Source: Clusia tigrina
Taxonomy: Eukaryota; Arthropoda; Insecta; Diptera; Clusiidae
DNA: 64,000 nucleotides
Direction of reading: 5' to 3'
Assembly (NCBI GenBank): GCA_920105625.2
Contig: OV050031.1
Span: forward strand, 215,257,194-215,321,193
The position numbers and the translations under genes were made by a program. The notes under the pieces were generated by a model. That model had not been told where the DNA came from. It was given only the letters and a program-made list of their open reading frames with translations, and ran no database searches. Shown here piece by piece: positions 46,325-58,621 of the stretch (positions within the stretch are counted from its first letter, which is position 1; every line of letters starts with the position of its first letter).

Positions 46325-48000
46325 ATTCAAGAAAATGTTGCGATTTTCAGAATTCCATCATAGCTCTTCTACACCCTTAATTCAGCAATGATCCAGTTCA
46401 CTGGTCTCAGAAAGTACGCTCCACTCAGTCGAGGAGGTTTTTTTAAATACTCATTTATAACTTACATTAATGAAATTCGTTTCTTCTATATACTATATAA
46501 TATAATACCTGGGTCTTTCAATATCAGTGCAGTTATATTTTAATAGGATAATATTTCGAATTTTTCCGAAGGATGTATTAGAATATTCTCAGATTTCCTA
46601 GATTTATTTACGACCAAATTATCTGCCATTTAGGGAAGTAAAGATTCGAAACTCAATTGCAACCCCTTTAAATTGGTTGCGGTTGATCTAAATGCCTTCC
46701 AAATCTACGCCCATCGGTATGTTCAGGGTTTCTAATAAGAGATTTCAAGAAAGTTCCTACTCCATCAAAAGGGAGTGGAATATTTTCAAATAAAAATCCT
46801 CTTTAAAGGCAGTTTCTATTCTTATCACGCTACACATTTTATCTGATGCAATTATCTTGAATTTTAGACAACGAGAATATTTCACCAGGACCCATATTGG
46901 GCGATTTAGGTTCTTTCAGATGTCCATAAGAAATTTTCATCATCGATCGATGTAGGGGAGGACCCAGAATAAAGATCGAAGCAATTTACAAAATTTATTG
47001 ACTTCATTTAAATATCACCACCTCGTGACTGCGTTCCATGAGGAGTCCAGATAGGGTCCGAGCGTGAAGTGGTTCAAGAATATCAACAGCAACCTGGCCG
47101 TCTTGAACTTTTTGCACACAATTGAGTTGCTTCCGATAAGGCCAACATACTATTGGCTTCTAGAGATTCCCGATATTTACTATATACAATTTTCACTGCA
47201 CGATTTGCGATGTCGTTTTGCTCACTGAACAGTTTCGTAAAGGTATATGGAGCTCTGGGTGGTAGCATATTCGAGGGTTTCCTAATTCGCTGCGGAGGTT
47301 TCCTTAAAACCTTATGAAGTTAGACTCATAATAGGTTTATGATACAAGTATTTGTAGACTTCAACAAAGTTACCTTGTAACCGGTTTGTTACGTCATTAG
47401 TGGCGTAAACAGTGGAATCGTCGGTGGAATTAGCTAGCAAAGAAACAGATTTTTGTGCTTCTTGATCTTGTTGCGACTTGTGCAGCTTTGACCCCAACTC
47501 TTTTAGTTGCCACACTGCAAAATTAAAATAAAAATATTCTAAAATAGATTCAGTCAAGAAGCCGATGCAACTCTCACACAAAATCGGAAACCGCCACTGT
47601 ACTTCTTTTACTCCGCCTCTGTACTTGTTTACTTCGCGTTTAGCCGCCCTCCTGTTTACGCTGGCATTACCTTGAGGATCTAATTTGCTTTACGCCCACA
47701 CCGGGAAGCACAATTACAAAAACACTTGCCATCAAATTTGTTACGGCCAACTCGATCAACTCCCATCGCCGCCACTGCCATTTGTCAGCTCAGCACCAGC
47801 GCAGCAAAAGTGTGAAAATTATGAAATTAATTTTTTCCCCACCACCTGCGTGCATTAATTAATGCCTCATTACGCCGAGAACACGTTGGAGCACCAACTC
47901 AAATCCTGTGGGAGTGCGAAACGAGCATGAGTGTGAGTGAGCCACCCAGTAGGGAACTTAGTGCAGTAAAGTAAGGAACAAGTGAAGATCAAAGAGATGG
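46325..48000. other. Region upstream of the Myb/SANT-like gene; possible decayed coding sequence
   Basis: On the minus strand at 47310-47520 an acceptor-like TTTTGCAG is followed by VWQLKELGSKLHKSQQDQEA and further open sequence. A second open piece (47083-47268) reads FSEQNDIANRAVKIVYSKYR. Both look protein-like but are in different frames with intervening stops. I do not recognise a family. It could be a pseudogene or unrecognised exons. Confidence 0.3.
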
Positions 48001-48004
48001 GAAA

Positions 48005-51000
48005 ACACTTGGCTGATAATCTTCAATTATTTTTTAATTTTACTTTATTATTTAGAATAGTAATTATAAATAAATAATAATAGAAAAAATAAATAAGAAT
48101 AATAAAATGTATAAAAATTATAATATAAAAAATAATTAATAATAATAAAATAAATAGAAATAATAATAAAAAAAATAAATAATAATAATAAAATAAATAA
48201 AAATAATAATATAAAATTAATAATAATAATAAAAAATTATATAAAATTAATAACTAAATTTATTAAGCCACCAGCACTTTAATTAAAATTACTTTATATT
48301 AAATTATAATATAATAATATAAATTATTTATATATTAAAATTAAATTACACGATTATAAGCAGAACTCTGTAAAGCCTTTTTAAGGAAGTATAAAGTTTG
48401 GGTTATTTAAGGGCCTCATTGTGTAACATATTCTATGTAGCAATGACAAGGAAAGCATGCCTACAAACCAACGCCTTCCTTTTCCTACTGGGTGGCTGGT
48501 TTATACACGCATGTATGAGTGGGAGTGTTCACAAATTAAATATCCAAACGCAAACTCAATTGCAAAGTGTGCCGGATGAAGTCACTGCATTAAAAATTTT
48601 ATAGAAAATAAGATAAAATAAAAAATCAAATAAAAATATAAAAATAAAATAAAATATAAAAAATTCCAAACCTAATATGAAAATTTTTTCTTAATAAGAA
48701 ACTTTACTTAAAAAATATTAATTCAGACTTTTTAATAATATTTTATTTGAAGCAAAATTACAAAATTTAAATTTTTAATTTGATAAATAACATAAAAAAT
48801 AATTTGCAATAGAAAAATAAAATAATAGATAAATAAAACAAATAATTATAATAAATAAATAAAAAATGAAATGATTGGAAAAGGAAAAATTAATTAATAA
48901 ATATATAAAATAAATAAAAATTATAAATAAATATAATACACAAAAAATTTGCAATAGAAAAATAAAATAATAAATAAATAGAATAAATAATTATAATAAA
49001 TAAATAAAAAATGAAATGATTGAAAAAGGAAAAATAAATTAATAAATGTATAAAATAAATAAAAATTATAAATAAATATAATACACAAAAAATTTGCAAT
49101 AGAAAAATAAAATAATAAATAAATAGAATTAATAATTATGATAAATAAATAAAAAATGAAATGATTGAAAAAGAAAAAATTAATTAATAAATATATAAAA
49201 TAAATAAAAAAATATTAATTATAAATAAATTTACAATTGAAAAATAAAATAAGAAATAATAAGTAAATAAATAAAACAAAATATTATAATAAATAAAAAA
49301 TTAAATGAATGAAAAAGGTAAAATAAATAATAATTATAATTAAATATAATACACAAAAAATTTGCAATTCAAAAATAAAATAATAAATAATAAGTAAATA
49401 AAATAATAAATATATATGAAATAATGAAATGAATGAAAAATGAAAAATAAAATAAATAATAATAATAAATAAATAAAAATACACAAAAAATTTGCTGTGT
49501 AAAAATAAATTAAACGAAACAAAAATATAAGAAATCAAAAACAACAACATTTGCTGTAAAAGGTAAACAAAATAATAATAGCTTAAAAAATATTTTTAAA
49601 AAAATTTTATAAATATTGTTTTACATTTTTTTCGAACATAAAAAATATATTTTATTCATTTTGATTTCAATTATTTTTTAACTACTATAAAAATACAAAA
49701 TAAATATTTTTATTAGTAAAAAGATATGGTTTTTTAAATATATTTATAAAAATATCAAAAGCAAAACATTTTTTACTGTGGTGTTTTTTAATAATATTTT
49801 ACTTAAAATAGAATCACTAAATAAAAATTTCTTATTTATTTAAAATAAAAAAAAAATCGCTGTGGAAAAAATAACAAAATAAAATAAAATCAAGAAATTA
49901 AAAAAATGTGGTTTCATAAAACTTATTTTAAATTTTTTTCGAACCAAAGAAATATTTTTTTTGTATATTTTTTTAAATTATATATTATAATTTATATTTT
50001 TTTATTAAATTTTTTTCAACTAACGTAAAAATACAAAATAATTATTTTTATTTTTAAAAAACGAACAAAAAAAAATATTTAAAAAAAAAATATTAATAAA
50101 AAAAATTTAGAGCAAAGAACACTTTTTTTCTGTGGAGGCTTTTTTACGGTAGTGTTTTTTTTTAATAATAATATATTAACCGAAACAAAATTACAAATTA
50201 AACAAAAAATAAACAATATTTGGAAAAATTTCAAAATTTTGATTTAAATTTAAAAAAAAACGTTTTTTAACAAAAAGAATTTAAATATTTTTTTATAATA
50301 TTTTAATTTCAATTATTTTTTAACTAACATTAACATACAAAAAAATTAAACTATTTTATATATAAAAAACAAACTAACAAAAGATCTACTTTTTAAAAAA
50401 TTATATTAAAAAAATCGAAAACAAAAAAACATTTTTGACAAAAAAGTTTTTTTTACTGAAGAGAATTTTTTTTTAAAAATATTTTTACTATATTTTAAAA
50501 AATTTTTAATAAAAAAGATTAAGCGCGATGAAAAAAATTTAAAAAACATATTTTTTATAATATATGAATATATATTGACTAAAAAATTTTGTTTGACTGA
50601 AGACAATTTCTTTTTGTATTATATTTTTACCATTTTACAAAAATATAATAAAAAAATCAAAAGCAAAGAAAAAAATTAAAAAAAGATATTTTTTATAATA
50701 TATAATTTTTAAATTTTTTCTTTAATAATTTTTTTAATTATTGAGAAAATAAATAAATTAATTGTTAATAAAAAAAATTAAAAATTCTTAAATTAATAAT
50801 AAAAAAATTATTTTTTATAAATTTTTTTAAAATTACATTAAAAATTTTTATATTACTAATTAAAAAATAATAATAAATAAAATAAAAAATTTTTAAATTA
50901 ATAATAAAAAATGATTTTTTAAGAATTTTTTAAAAATAAAATTAAAAATTTTTAAGTTAAAAATTAAAAAATTATTTTTTATTAATTTATTTTAAATAAA

Positions 51001-51440
51001 ATTAAATTATTACTAATTAAAAAATAATAATAAATAAAATTAAAAATTGTAATATTAATAGTAAAAAATAGATTTTTTATTAATATTTTTAAACAAAATT
51101 AAAAAATTGTATATTACTAATAAAAAAATTATAATAAATTAAATTAATAATTTTTAAATTAATAATAAAAAAGTGATTTTTTGTAAATTTTTCTTAAATA
51201 AATTTGAAAAATTTTGAAATTAATAATAAAAAATTGATTATTGATTTTGAAAGATTGATTCTTTTAAATAAAATTAAAAATTTTTATATTACTAATATAT
51301 ATTAATTATAAAAAAATTAAATTAATTATTTAAATTAATAATAAAAAATTATTTTTTATTAATTTTTTTTAATAAAATGAAAAATTTTTATATTACTATA
51401 TATTTTTATATATATTACTATATATAAAAAATTCTTTTTT
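48005..51440. repeat. 3.4-kb A-rich low-complexity block
   Basis: Made of [17 protein letters not shown] words and A-runs; open frames on the minus strand are F/L/I/Y-only artefacts. The strand bias (A on plus) is the reverse of the T-rich tracts in warts intron 1. A small more complex island lies at 48370-48600. Confidence 0.85.
48800..49500. repeat. ~120-150-bp tandem repeat within the A-rich block, about five copies
   Basis: Units share ATACACAAAAAATTTGCAAT, AGAAAAATAAAATAATAAAT and AAAAATGAAATGATTGAAAA at spacings of about 120-150 bp. Confidence 0.8.
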
Positions 51441-53779
51441 ATTCATTTTATGTTGTATTTAATTATTTTGGCCACACCATAATTTTTTTTTTGCAATTCT
51501 TTTAAAGCTTCTCTTCCCTGCCCACGCAATAAAGTCACGAGAAGAATTGAACATGATTTAATTGGCATTAAAGCCAAGTTGAAAAATGTGTAATCACGCT
51601 CGAACTTAATACCAAAAAAGTTGTTCAAATTGAATTTGAATTTTGAAGCAACACCGCGGCCACTTCTGGGCCACATGGCATTCAATTGGGAGAAGTTGTC
51701 GCATTGACATCGTTTCGAAGCGCGTTGGAGCTGACCACCAGCACCATCACGAGCACCACTACCAGCACCAGCGCCAGCACTAGCTACACAAGACAAGTGC
51801 CAATCGGCTGCGCAAGCGCCTCCGCAACGTCAGTCAGTGGAACGAAGCAAATCAAGCCATGAATGGACACAAACGCTGATACGTGGCTCTAATGGCGGCT
51901 TTAAGGTTATAAACTATCTGATTCATTCATAAATTTTGATAAAGCCAACAAAGAGAAACGTACTGCCAAACATATTTACATATGGTCCGACAAAAGCGAG
52001 CCGCGCATGCGCATGCATGCAAGTGCGCAATTTATGAATGAAATGCACTGCGTTGCGCCTGTGTGAGAGCCTCCAATCGCACTCACACTGCCCAGTAAAG
52101 TGCTTCTTTGACTCGTGCTCGGCCGCTGCTCGAAATCGAACGCTCTTGCAGCTCTCTTTCAGCTGAATAGGCCAAGACAATAACTTAACGCCCACCTGCA
52201 AGCGTTTGCAATTAATTCATTTCACAAACTGTGTGAGTATGTGTGTGAATGTGTTAGTGTGTGTGAGAGTGTGTTAGTGTGTGTGGACTGTGTCTGTGTT
52301 AGCGTTTTATATAATAACGCGTTTTACCTTACCAACAAATGACAAAAATGTGAGTAGGCTTGGGAGCAAGCGAGCAGCTTGCGATGACGCACAGCGCACT
52401 GCTCCCCACCGTAACGAGCAACAACCAACCAACCACCTTCATTTGACTTCCATCAAACTGTAGCCATCAAGTGTCAGCCCGGTTTATCTGTCCGTCCGCC
52501 CGTCTCTGTGCCTGTTTGTGGGTCTTTGGGGGCACCTACGCTGCTGCGTTCAAAAATTTATGCGTTTATATAGCATTGACAGCATTTGCTGTTTGGTATC
52601 TTTGAATCGCATGGACTCAAATTGACTTCTGCTGCTGCTCGTACTCACCAGTGTCAGACACAAGCTGCCTCGCTGCATAAGGTGTCTCTTTGTTGGTTGG
52701 TTTTGTTGGCGATTGGAAAAGCAGATTTCTCCATCCTTATTATTCTCTGCCTCTGACATTTTCCTTTATGTTGCTTTGGTGTTAATATGGCGCACTTTAT
52801 TAGATTTTAGCGATTTATGTCTTAATCTCTTTTCAGTTCAAAAAGTGTGTGGGGGGCCACCTTAACATGCGCGATACGCGTACGGATCGATGCAGACAAT
52901 GCGTGTTCCCAGCTCATGGCGATGGTGTAAACCTACGCAGAATTAGGCAAACATTACACACAATCGTAGGCAAACACTTTTATGTTCATGTTTATGTTTA
53001 ACGTTTGTGGTCTTTTAACACCTCAGAAGTTGTTCAGTGGGGCATGTCATGAAGTGCCTGGTGGCACTATGAGGTACTCTGAATAAAAGCTAAGTGGGCC
53101 AAGCTAACTTTGTTTTCCCTTTTCCATATTTTCATTCAAAGTATTTTGAATCTCTCATTCTGTCTCTATCCCCTCTCCATCTCTCATTTTATATCTTTCT
53201 CCCTCCATCTCTCACTCTCTCTTTTTGAAAATCCATCTCTGGTCTTTTTGTCCTTATCTCTTTATTTTTTTCTCTCGCTCTCTGTTTCTTTCTCTGTCAC
53301 TCTGTCTTGTTCTCTGCCCGTCTCTAAATCTGTCTCCCTCTCTCTCTCTCTCTCAATCTGTCTCATTTTCTCTCTTGCCTAAAAATCTATTGGTTATGAG
53401 TGCGAGTAAGAGTCCCTTCGTGTTGCGCCATTCCACTGATGATAGACATTTATGGTAAATGGAACCTCCTATATAAGAAATGTAAATAGACCTGTTTTCA
53501 TGCCACATTCTTCACTAAAACGTTACCTGTTATATACTCATATACTGGCATCCATATATTTATTATTATAATACTGCACTGTAGGTATTGTATAACGAAG
53601 GAATGATTGTCATTATTGTTGTTGTTTTATCACAAAGAAGCTTTTTATAGAATTTTTATTCTATAGAGATTCATGATGCACTTAGAGATGACCAATTTAG
53701 TGATTCGCCGCGAGACTCGTTCCAACGACTGTTATTTTTACAGATACTGTTAATGCTTGAGAAGAAGACAAGAGATTCT
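51441..53779. other. Intergenic sequence of normal complexity, no gene supported
   Basis: Includes a CAGCACCA-type run (51725-51780), GTGTGTGAGAGTGTG runs (52235-52300), a CCGTCCGCCCGTC cluster near 52490 and a CT-rich tract at 53150-53370. Short overlapping frames on both strands have no domain. Confidence 0.5.
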
Positions 53780-54400
53780 GTTATGAAAATATGGGTTGCT
53801 GTTAATTATGAATGTTAAGTCTCTGTAAGTTTACATATTTGATACCAGCGGTACTGAATTATGATTCAGTACCGCTGTAATACTAATGTGGGATGCTGTT
53901 AAGTCTGAAGGTAAAGCCTCTATAAGTTTACATATTTGATGACAGTGGTACCGAAGTAAGAAGCCATTCTGTTATTAAAATGTGGGTTGCTGTTAAGTTT
54001 CTGTAACTTTATATATTGTATTTGATACCAGTGGTACTGAGTTATGAATATATTCGGTTCTGTCTATACAAATGTGGGAGGCTGTTAAGTCTCTCCAAAT
54101 TTACATATTTGATATCAGTGGTACTGAAATATGAATCAATTCTGTTGTGAAAATATGGATTCTTGTTAAGTGTCTGTAAGTTTACATATTTGATGCTAAT
54201 GCTACTGAAATATGAAGAGATTCTGTTATACAAATGTGGGATGCTGGTAAGTCAGAAAGTTAAGTATCTGTAAGTTTACATATTTGATTACAGTGGTACT
54301 GAAATATAAAGAGATTCTATTATACAAATGTGGGAGGCTGTTAAGTGTAAATTTTAAGCCTCTGTAACTTTACATATTTTATGCCAGTGGTATTGAAATG
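53780..54400. repeat. ~90-110-bp satellite, about six copies
   Basis: Units share CTGTAAGTTTACATATTTGA, TACCAGTGGTACTGAAATAT, GATTCTGTTATACAAATGTG and GGATGCTGTTAAGTC. Confidence 0.88.
53847..53876. repeat. Perfect 13-bp inverted repeat with 4-base loop
   Basis: AGCGGTACTGAAT, loop TATG, then its exact reverse complement. It occurs in one satellite unit only; other units keep one arm. Confidence 0.9.
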
Positions 54401-56559
54401 CGGGTCACCCGTAATGATATGTTCCCTTCTAGATCGCACAATTTTCCGGCAGTTCTCGCCTTCCACATTTAAAATACCTGCTGACAGAAGAAGCAGACTT
54501 TCGTAGAGCAAAAAAATTATATTGACTTCCCGTCCTTTAATGAAAACATAAGAAAAATCTTCATTAAAAAAACAAATCTAGCAGTTAACATTGTGACCTC
54601 AAGTCTAAATATCATTGATCAGGTTTCGTTTTTAGTATTACATAGAGGAGTTTTTAGACCTCTTGAAGAGCTGCCTTATATACTGGGGCCCATATACAAA
54701 AATATGTACAATTATAATTGTTTTTAAATTGAAATTCTTCTGATTACGTAACCAGCTGCATTCGTATGCATTTATTTCAAGAATTCAATCATGACAAATA
54801 TTTCTCAGGAATTTTTTGTTCAGCCAATTCCAGAGTTTTGCATAACATTTGCATCCAAAGCGGTCGCTGAGTGCCCGTGCCCAAATCGAGCTGCGCCAAA
54901 GTGCCACCGCTTGCACACTCCACGTACATGGTGGCTTCAAGGATGCATGCGAAGTGTGAAAATTGTTTTACTCAACCGCCGACAACGAGAAAAACCACCA
55001 CCGCAACTGCAACTGCAACAATAAATAAAAATTCCCGATCGTCAGCGCCAACTGATCGAGCACTGCAGCAGATGACACAGCCATGTGCGCCACGGTTCAC
55101 TCCGAACGGAGCCGGGCGGTACAGTGCGGAGCGGTTTGATTCGATTTGCCAGCCAGATATCTATTGCGGATTGGTGTTGCCATTTTTGGGGAACGTGCTC
55201 GTTCACAAATTGTACTTCAAAGTGTTGCAACTTTTTCAGACTCTGCTGAATGGAATGCCAGTCAGTGGCGGTGGTGGTGCTGGCTGAGGCACTGCCACAA
55301 TTGAATTGCATTTAAATATTTCATTTGTGGCTGCAATTGAGGCACTCACTGATCATGCCAAATAAGTGAGGTGCCAGCGACATGATTCGATATGTCCATA
55401 AAGTGTTTTCGCTGTTTTTGTTGGGGTCTTTGTCTTATTTTTTCTCAGCTGCGACTAGTTTCCTTCTATCGTTTGCGTGGGCATGAATTTATTATATTTT
55501 TCACTTTTTAGCCTCGTGTATTTATCGTTGTTTTGTTGTTGTTGTTGTTGTTGTTCTTGTTGTTGCTGTTGTGCCTTTTTTACAATTTGGTCAACGTCAA
55601 GTGAAAAATAATAACTCACGCTTAGCGCCTTTGACTAAATTTGTAAGTGCAGCGAGTGAAAAACTGTGTCTTGAGTTAACTGCATCCCACACGATGGGAA
55701 GTCGTTGGAATGCCAATTTTGTGCAGCCTGCTGGCTGGAACAACAACAGCAACGCTGCCACCACCACCACAAAAAAGCACAACAACCGAAAAGTACCCAC
55801 AGCAACAAACAATCAGGCGGGCGCCGGTATGTTGTCAATGAAGCGCATGCGCAAAAGCGCATAAATTTGAAAACTTGTCCACTTTTGTCATACATAGTCG
55901 AACAATATTTTTGTGACACTTTTGGGCTGTTGATTGGGGTAACAAACGTTTTGTCCGAGAGACAATCTTAAATCAAATCTTACTTCCAATTAGCTCCAAG
56001 CCAGGCGGGGTCCTCAAATCGTACGTACAATGCTTAGATATGATCACAAAATTCTCATTAAATATATTTGTAATCCTGTCAAGTCAATCCCACTCTCTTG
56101 GTGGAATGAAAAATGTTATGATTTACATTACAAAAAATCAATTAATTTATTTAAATCAATTTTTAATAAAATTATTTAATTCAATTTTTAATTAAACTAT
56201 TTTATTAAATTTTTCCTTAAATTATTTAATTCAATTTTTACTTAATTCAATTAATTCAAGTTTTAATTAATTTATTTAATTCAATTTAATTAATTTCTTT
56301 AATTCAATTTTTAATTAATTTAATTTATATACTTAATTTATTATAAAACTTCCAAAAAAAGACAAAAAAATATTAAAAATATTAATAATTAATAAATTTT
56401 TTAAAAATTGTAAATAATAATAAAATATAATAATAGTAAAAAAATTTTTCAAAATAATAATAAATAATAATTAAATATAAAAAAACCTTACGAGAACAAT
56501 TCGAAAAAATTACTTATGATTTTAATTATAAATTTAAGTTTTTTAAAAATAAATAAATA
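54401..56559. other. Intergenic sequence, no gene supported
   Basis: 54790-55310 and 55570-55870 are GC-richer and open on both strands (for instance MGSRWNANFVQPAGWNNNSN on plus). They are rich in CAA/GTT simple repeats. 55531-55569 is a GTT run. 56110-56520 is AT-rich. Confidence 0.45.
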
Positions 56560-56850
56560 ATACTTATGGGCGTGTACCACTCAGAATTGACCGTCGTACG
56601 TTGCTCAAGCGGAACAGTGGCCACATGACCCATTTGGCCGAAGAAACAGGCGACCATTTGCTTCGCAGTGCTTCTTCCACGAACAACTTTTGTTGGATTT
56701 AGCTCGTCTTGGCATACCCACACGGTCGATTGTTGTTTTGTTTCCGGCTCATACGCAAATATCCACGATTCGTCACCTGTCACGATTTTATACACGTCTT
56801 TTGAAGCACCACGGTCGAACTTTTTAATCATTTCCAATGTTGCCAGACAT
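56560..56850 (-). pseudogene. Mariner transposase central fragment
   Basis: Reads MIKKFDRGASKDVYKIVTGD, ESWIFAYEPETKQQSTVW, then FFGQMGHVATVPLEQ and TVNSEWY. It keeps the first catalytic aspartate (TGDESW) and stops before the second, at AT-rich flanking sequence. The sub-family looks different from the element at 34225-35170. No terminal repeats seen. Confidence 0.85.
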
Positions 56851-56889
56851 TAGTGTTGCCAGTTCCCGAAATATAAATAGTACCCCTCG

Positions 56890-57810
56890 TAATTAAGGTT
56901 TTATGCAGGTCAGCATTAGGAGAGTAAAACAGTTTTGGAATCATTTGTATAGTTGTCTCGTATACCCTGCCGCACACCACCCGAAAATGGTTAAGCCGTA
57001 GTCTATCTTAGAGAGTATTAAGGCTCTAGTAACATTGATTTAAGTAGTTGGGTGAATAAATGATGGTTTACTGGATATATACTTAATTATATTTAATCTT
57101 TTTGACCAATTTTTTTTTAACTAAGGCTAAAATTGAATTATTTGTCAAAATAAATATCCAAAATTTTTAAATAGCTGACCGATTCAATTACAGTATTATC
57201 AAATATTAATTTTCTTTACAAATATGTAATAATCTACATATGGAAATGGAGATGGATGCTCCAGATTGTGAAGCCCATTTTTTGAACTCTGAAAGTGCTT
57301 AAAGAAAAGCATCATTAGCAGCTCGGGGGGTCTTTTATGTTAGTGTAAATAATGGCATCATCTGCATAAATGTTCAGGTTAATGTTTATTATATTCAGGC
57401 AAATTTCAGTCAGTTTATCAAACGCTATAATAAACAGGATTACAGAGAGCGGGGAGCCTTGAGGCATGCCATTATTAAGGGGGTGTAGACTGGACAGAGT
57501 GTTATTGGTGCGAACTCGAAATTACCTGTGAGCCATGAAAGCTTTTACTATATTCAAAGTCATTGGACCAACCTTCCAAGCTGCAAGTTGACTTAAAACC
57601 GCATGGACACCGATGGTGTTCAGAAACTTACTCGACATCAGTGGCCAAAATTGTGGCATGATTTTTAGTAGCGAGAGAGTCAGACACGTAATGCTGGAGT
57701 AGAATAAGTGAGACCATTGTACTGTGCCCATTTTTTCAGGCAGTTTGGTCATGTTTGACGAGATTATGATGTGTATTTTAATAATGAACATGCTTAGCCC
57801 TAATGCGCAC
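56890..57810 (-). pseudogene. Jockey-type LINE reverse-transcriptase pseudogene
   Basis: Minus-strand reading gives NIVKAFMAHR, FRVRTNNTLSSLHPLNNGMP, QGSPLSVILFIIAFDKL, IYADDAIIYTNIKDP and later ALILSKIDYGLTIFG. The xPQGSPLS and YADD motifs identify RT. Stops and frame changes interrupt it. It abuts the mariner fragment, also on the minus strand. Confidence 0.82.
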
Positions 57811-57940
57811 ACATCAATTAATAATATTATTCAAAAAATTGATATGAATGAATGAATAAATTTTCCTGACTTGTTTTCGGCCACGTTCGATTGATATAAT
57901 TTAATTTATTTATTAATGCATATTGCTTTATATTTATTTT

Positions 57941-58024
57941 AAACTCAACTTACTATTATGTATTTTATATATAATAAATATATAATTATAATTAATATAT
58001 AATTATAATTAATATAAAATTATT
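57941..58024. repeat. AT satellite flanking the LINE on its 5' side
   Basis: Units of TATAATTATAATTAATA type, the same as at 63318-63475, so the LINE interrupts one array. Confidence 0.85.
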
Positions 58025-58621
58025 ACGGGGCTAAGCTCAGGCCTACCAGAGTAGGTTAGCTGCGAATAACCAATAAGTAGTCCCCGACCAAGAGCGGCAA
58101 GCGAGGAGAGTGCGACTGAAAAGGTCTGCAAACTCTGAGAAACGCATGTGACAAGACGAGTAGGCACCGTCTAAAGAAGTGCTCCCCATCCATTCACAGA
58201 TGGCATCGTGGGAGACACAAGTAAATGGAAACTGACGCGGTATGCCCCTAGGAAAACGATTTGAAAACATTTATGAACTGTCTGCCTTGGGCTGGTAGCT
58301 GCAGTATTCCGTTACCTCAGTACACCGAGTGATATCGGGTGGAAATGGCTTTCGGGCTAATCCTGTAGCTGCCTCCGTCCCGTTAAAACCGTGGCGGGTC
58401 TTCAAGTACGTTCGATGTTGCGTCGCCATTAAGTTGGCGGTACAGGCTCAGTTGAGCATCAATCCTGACTAACGCTTATCCTGGCTCTGAGTACAAGTTC
58501 TCATGAAGACTTGTGCCAACCCTCGGTGGAACTCCCTGCTTGCATAGACAACCACATGGATATTTCCAAAGCGACTGTACAACGAACGGAGATAGCGGCT
58601 TGAAGCGGGGACCCATATAAA

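Noticed and set aside
48890..49550. Hydrophobic minus-strand frames resembling membrane proteins
   Set aside because: Low-complexity A-rich tandem repeat translated as F/I/L/Y; no Met context or family.
55571..55864. 97-codon plus frame with N/T-rich stretch
   Set aside because: Equally open on the opposite strand, simple-repeat rich and without a recognisable domain; evidence is too weak to call a gene.
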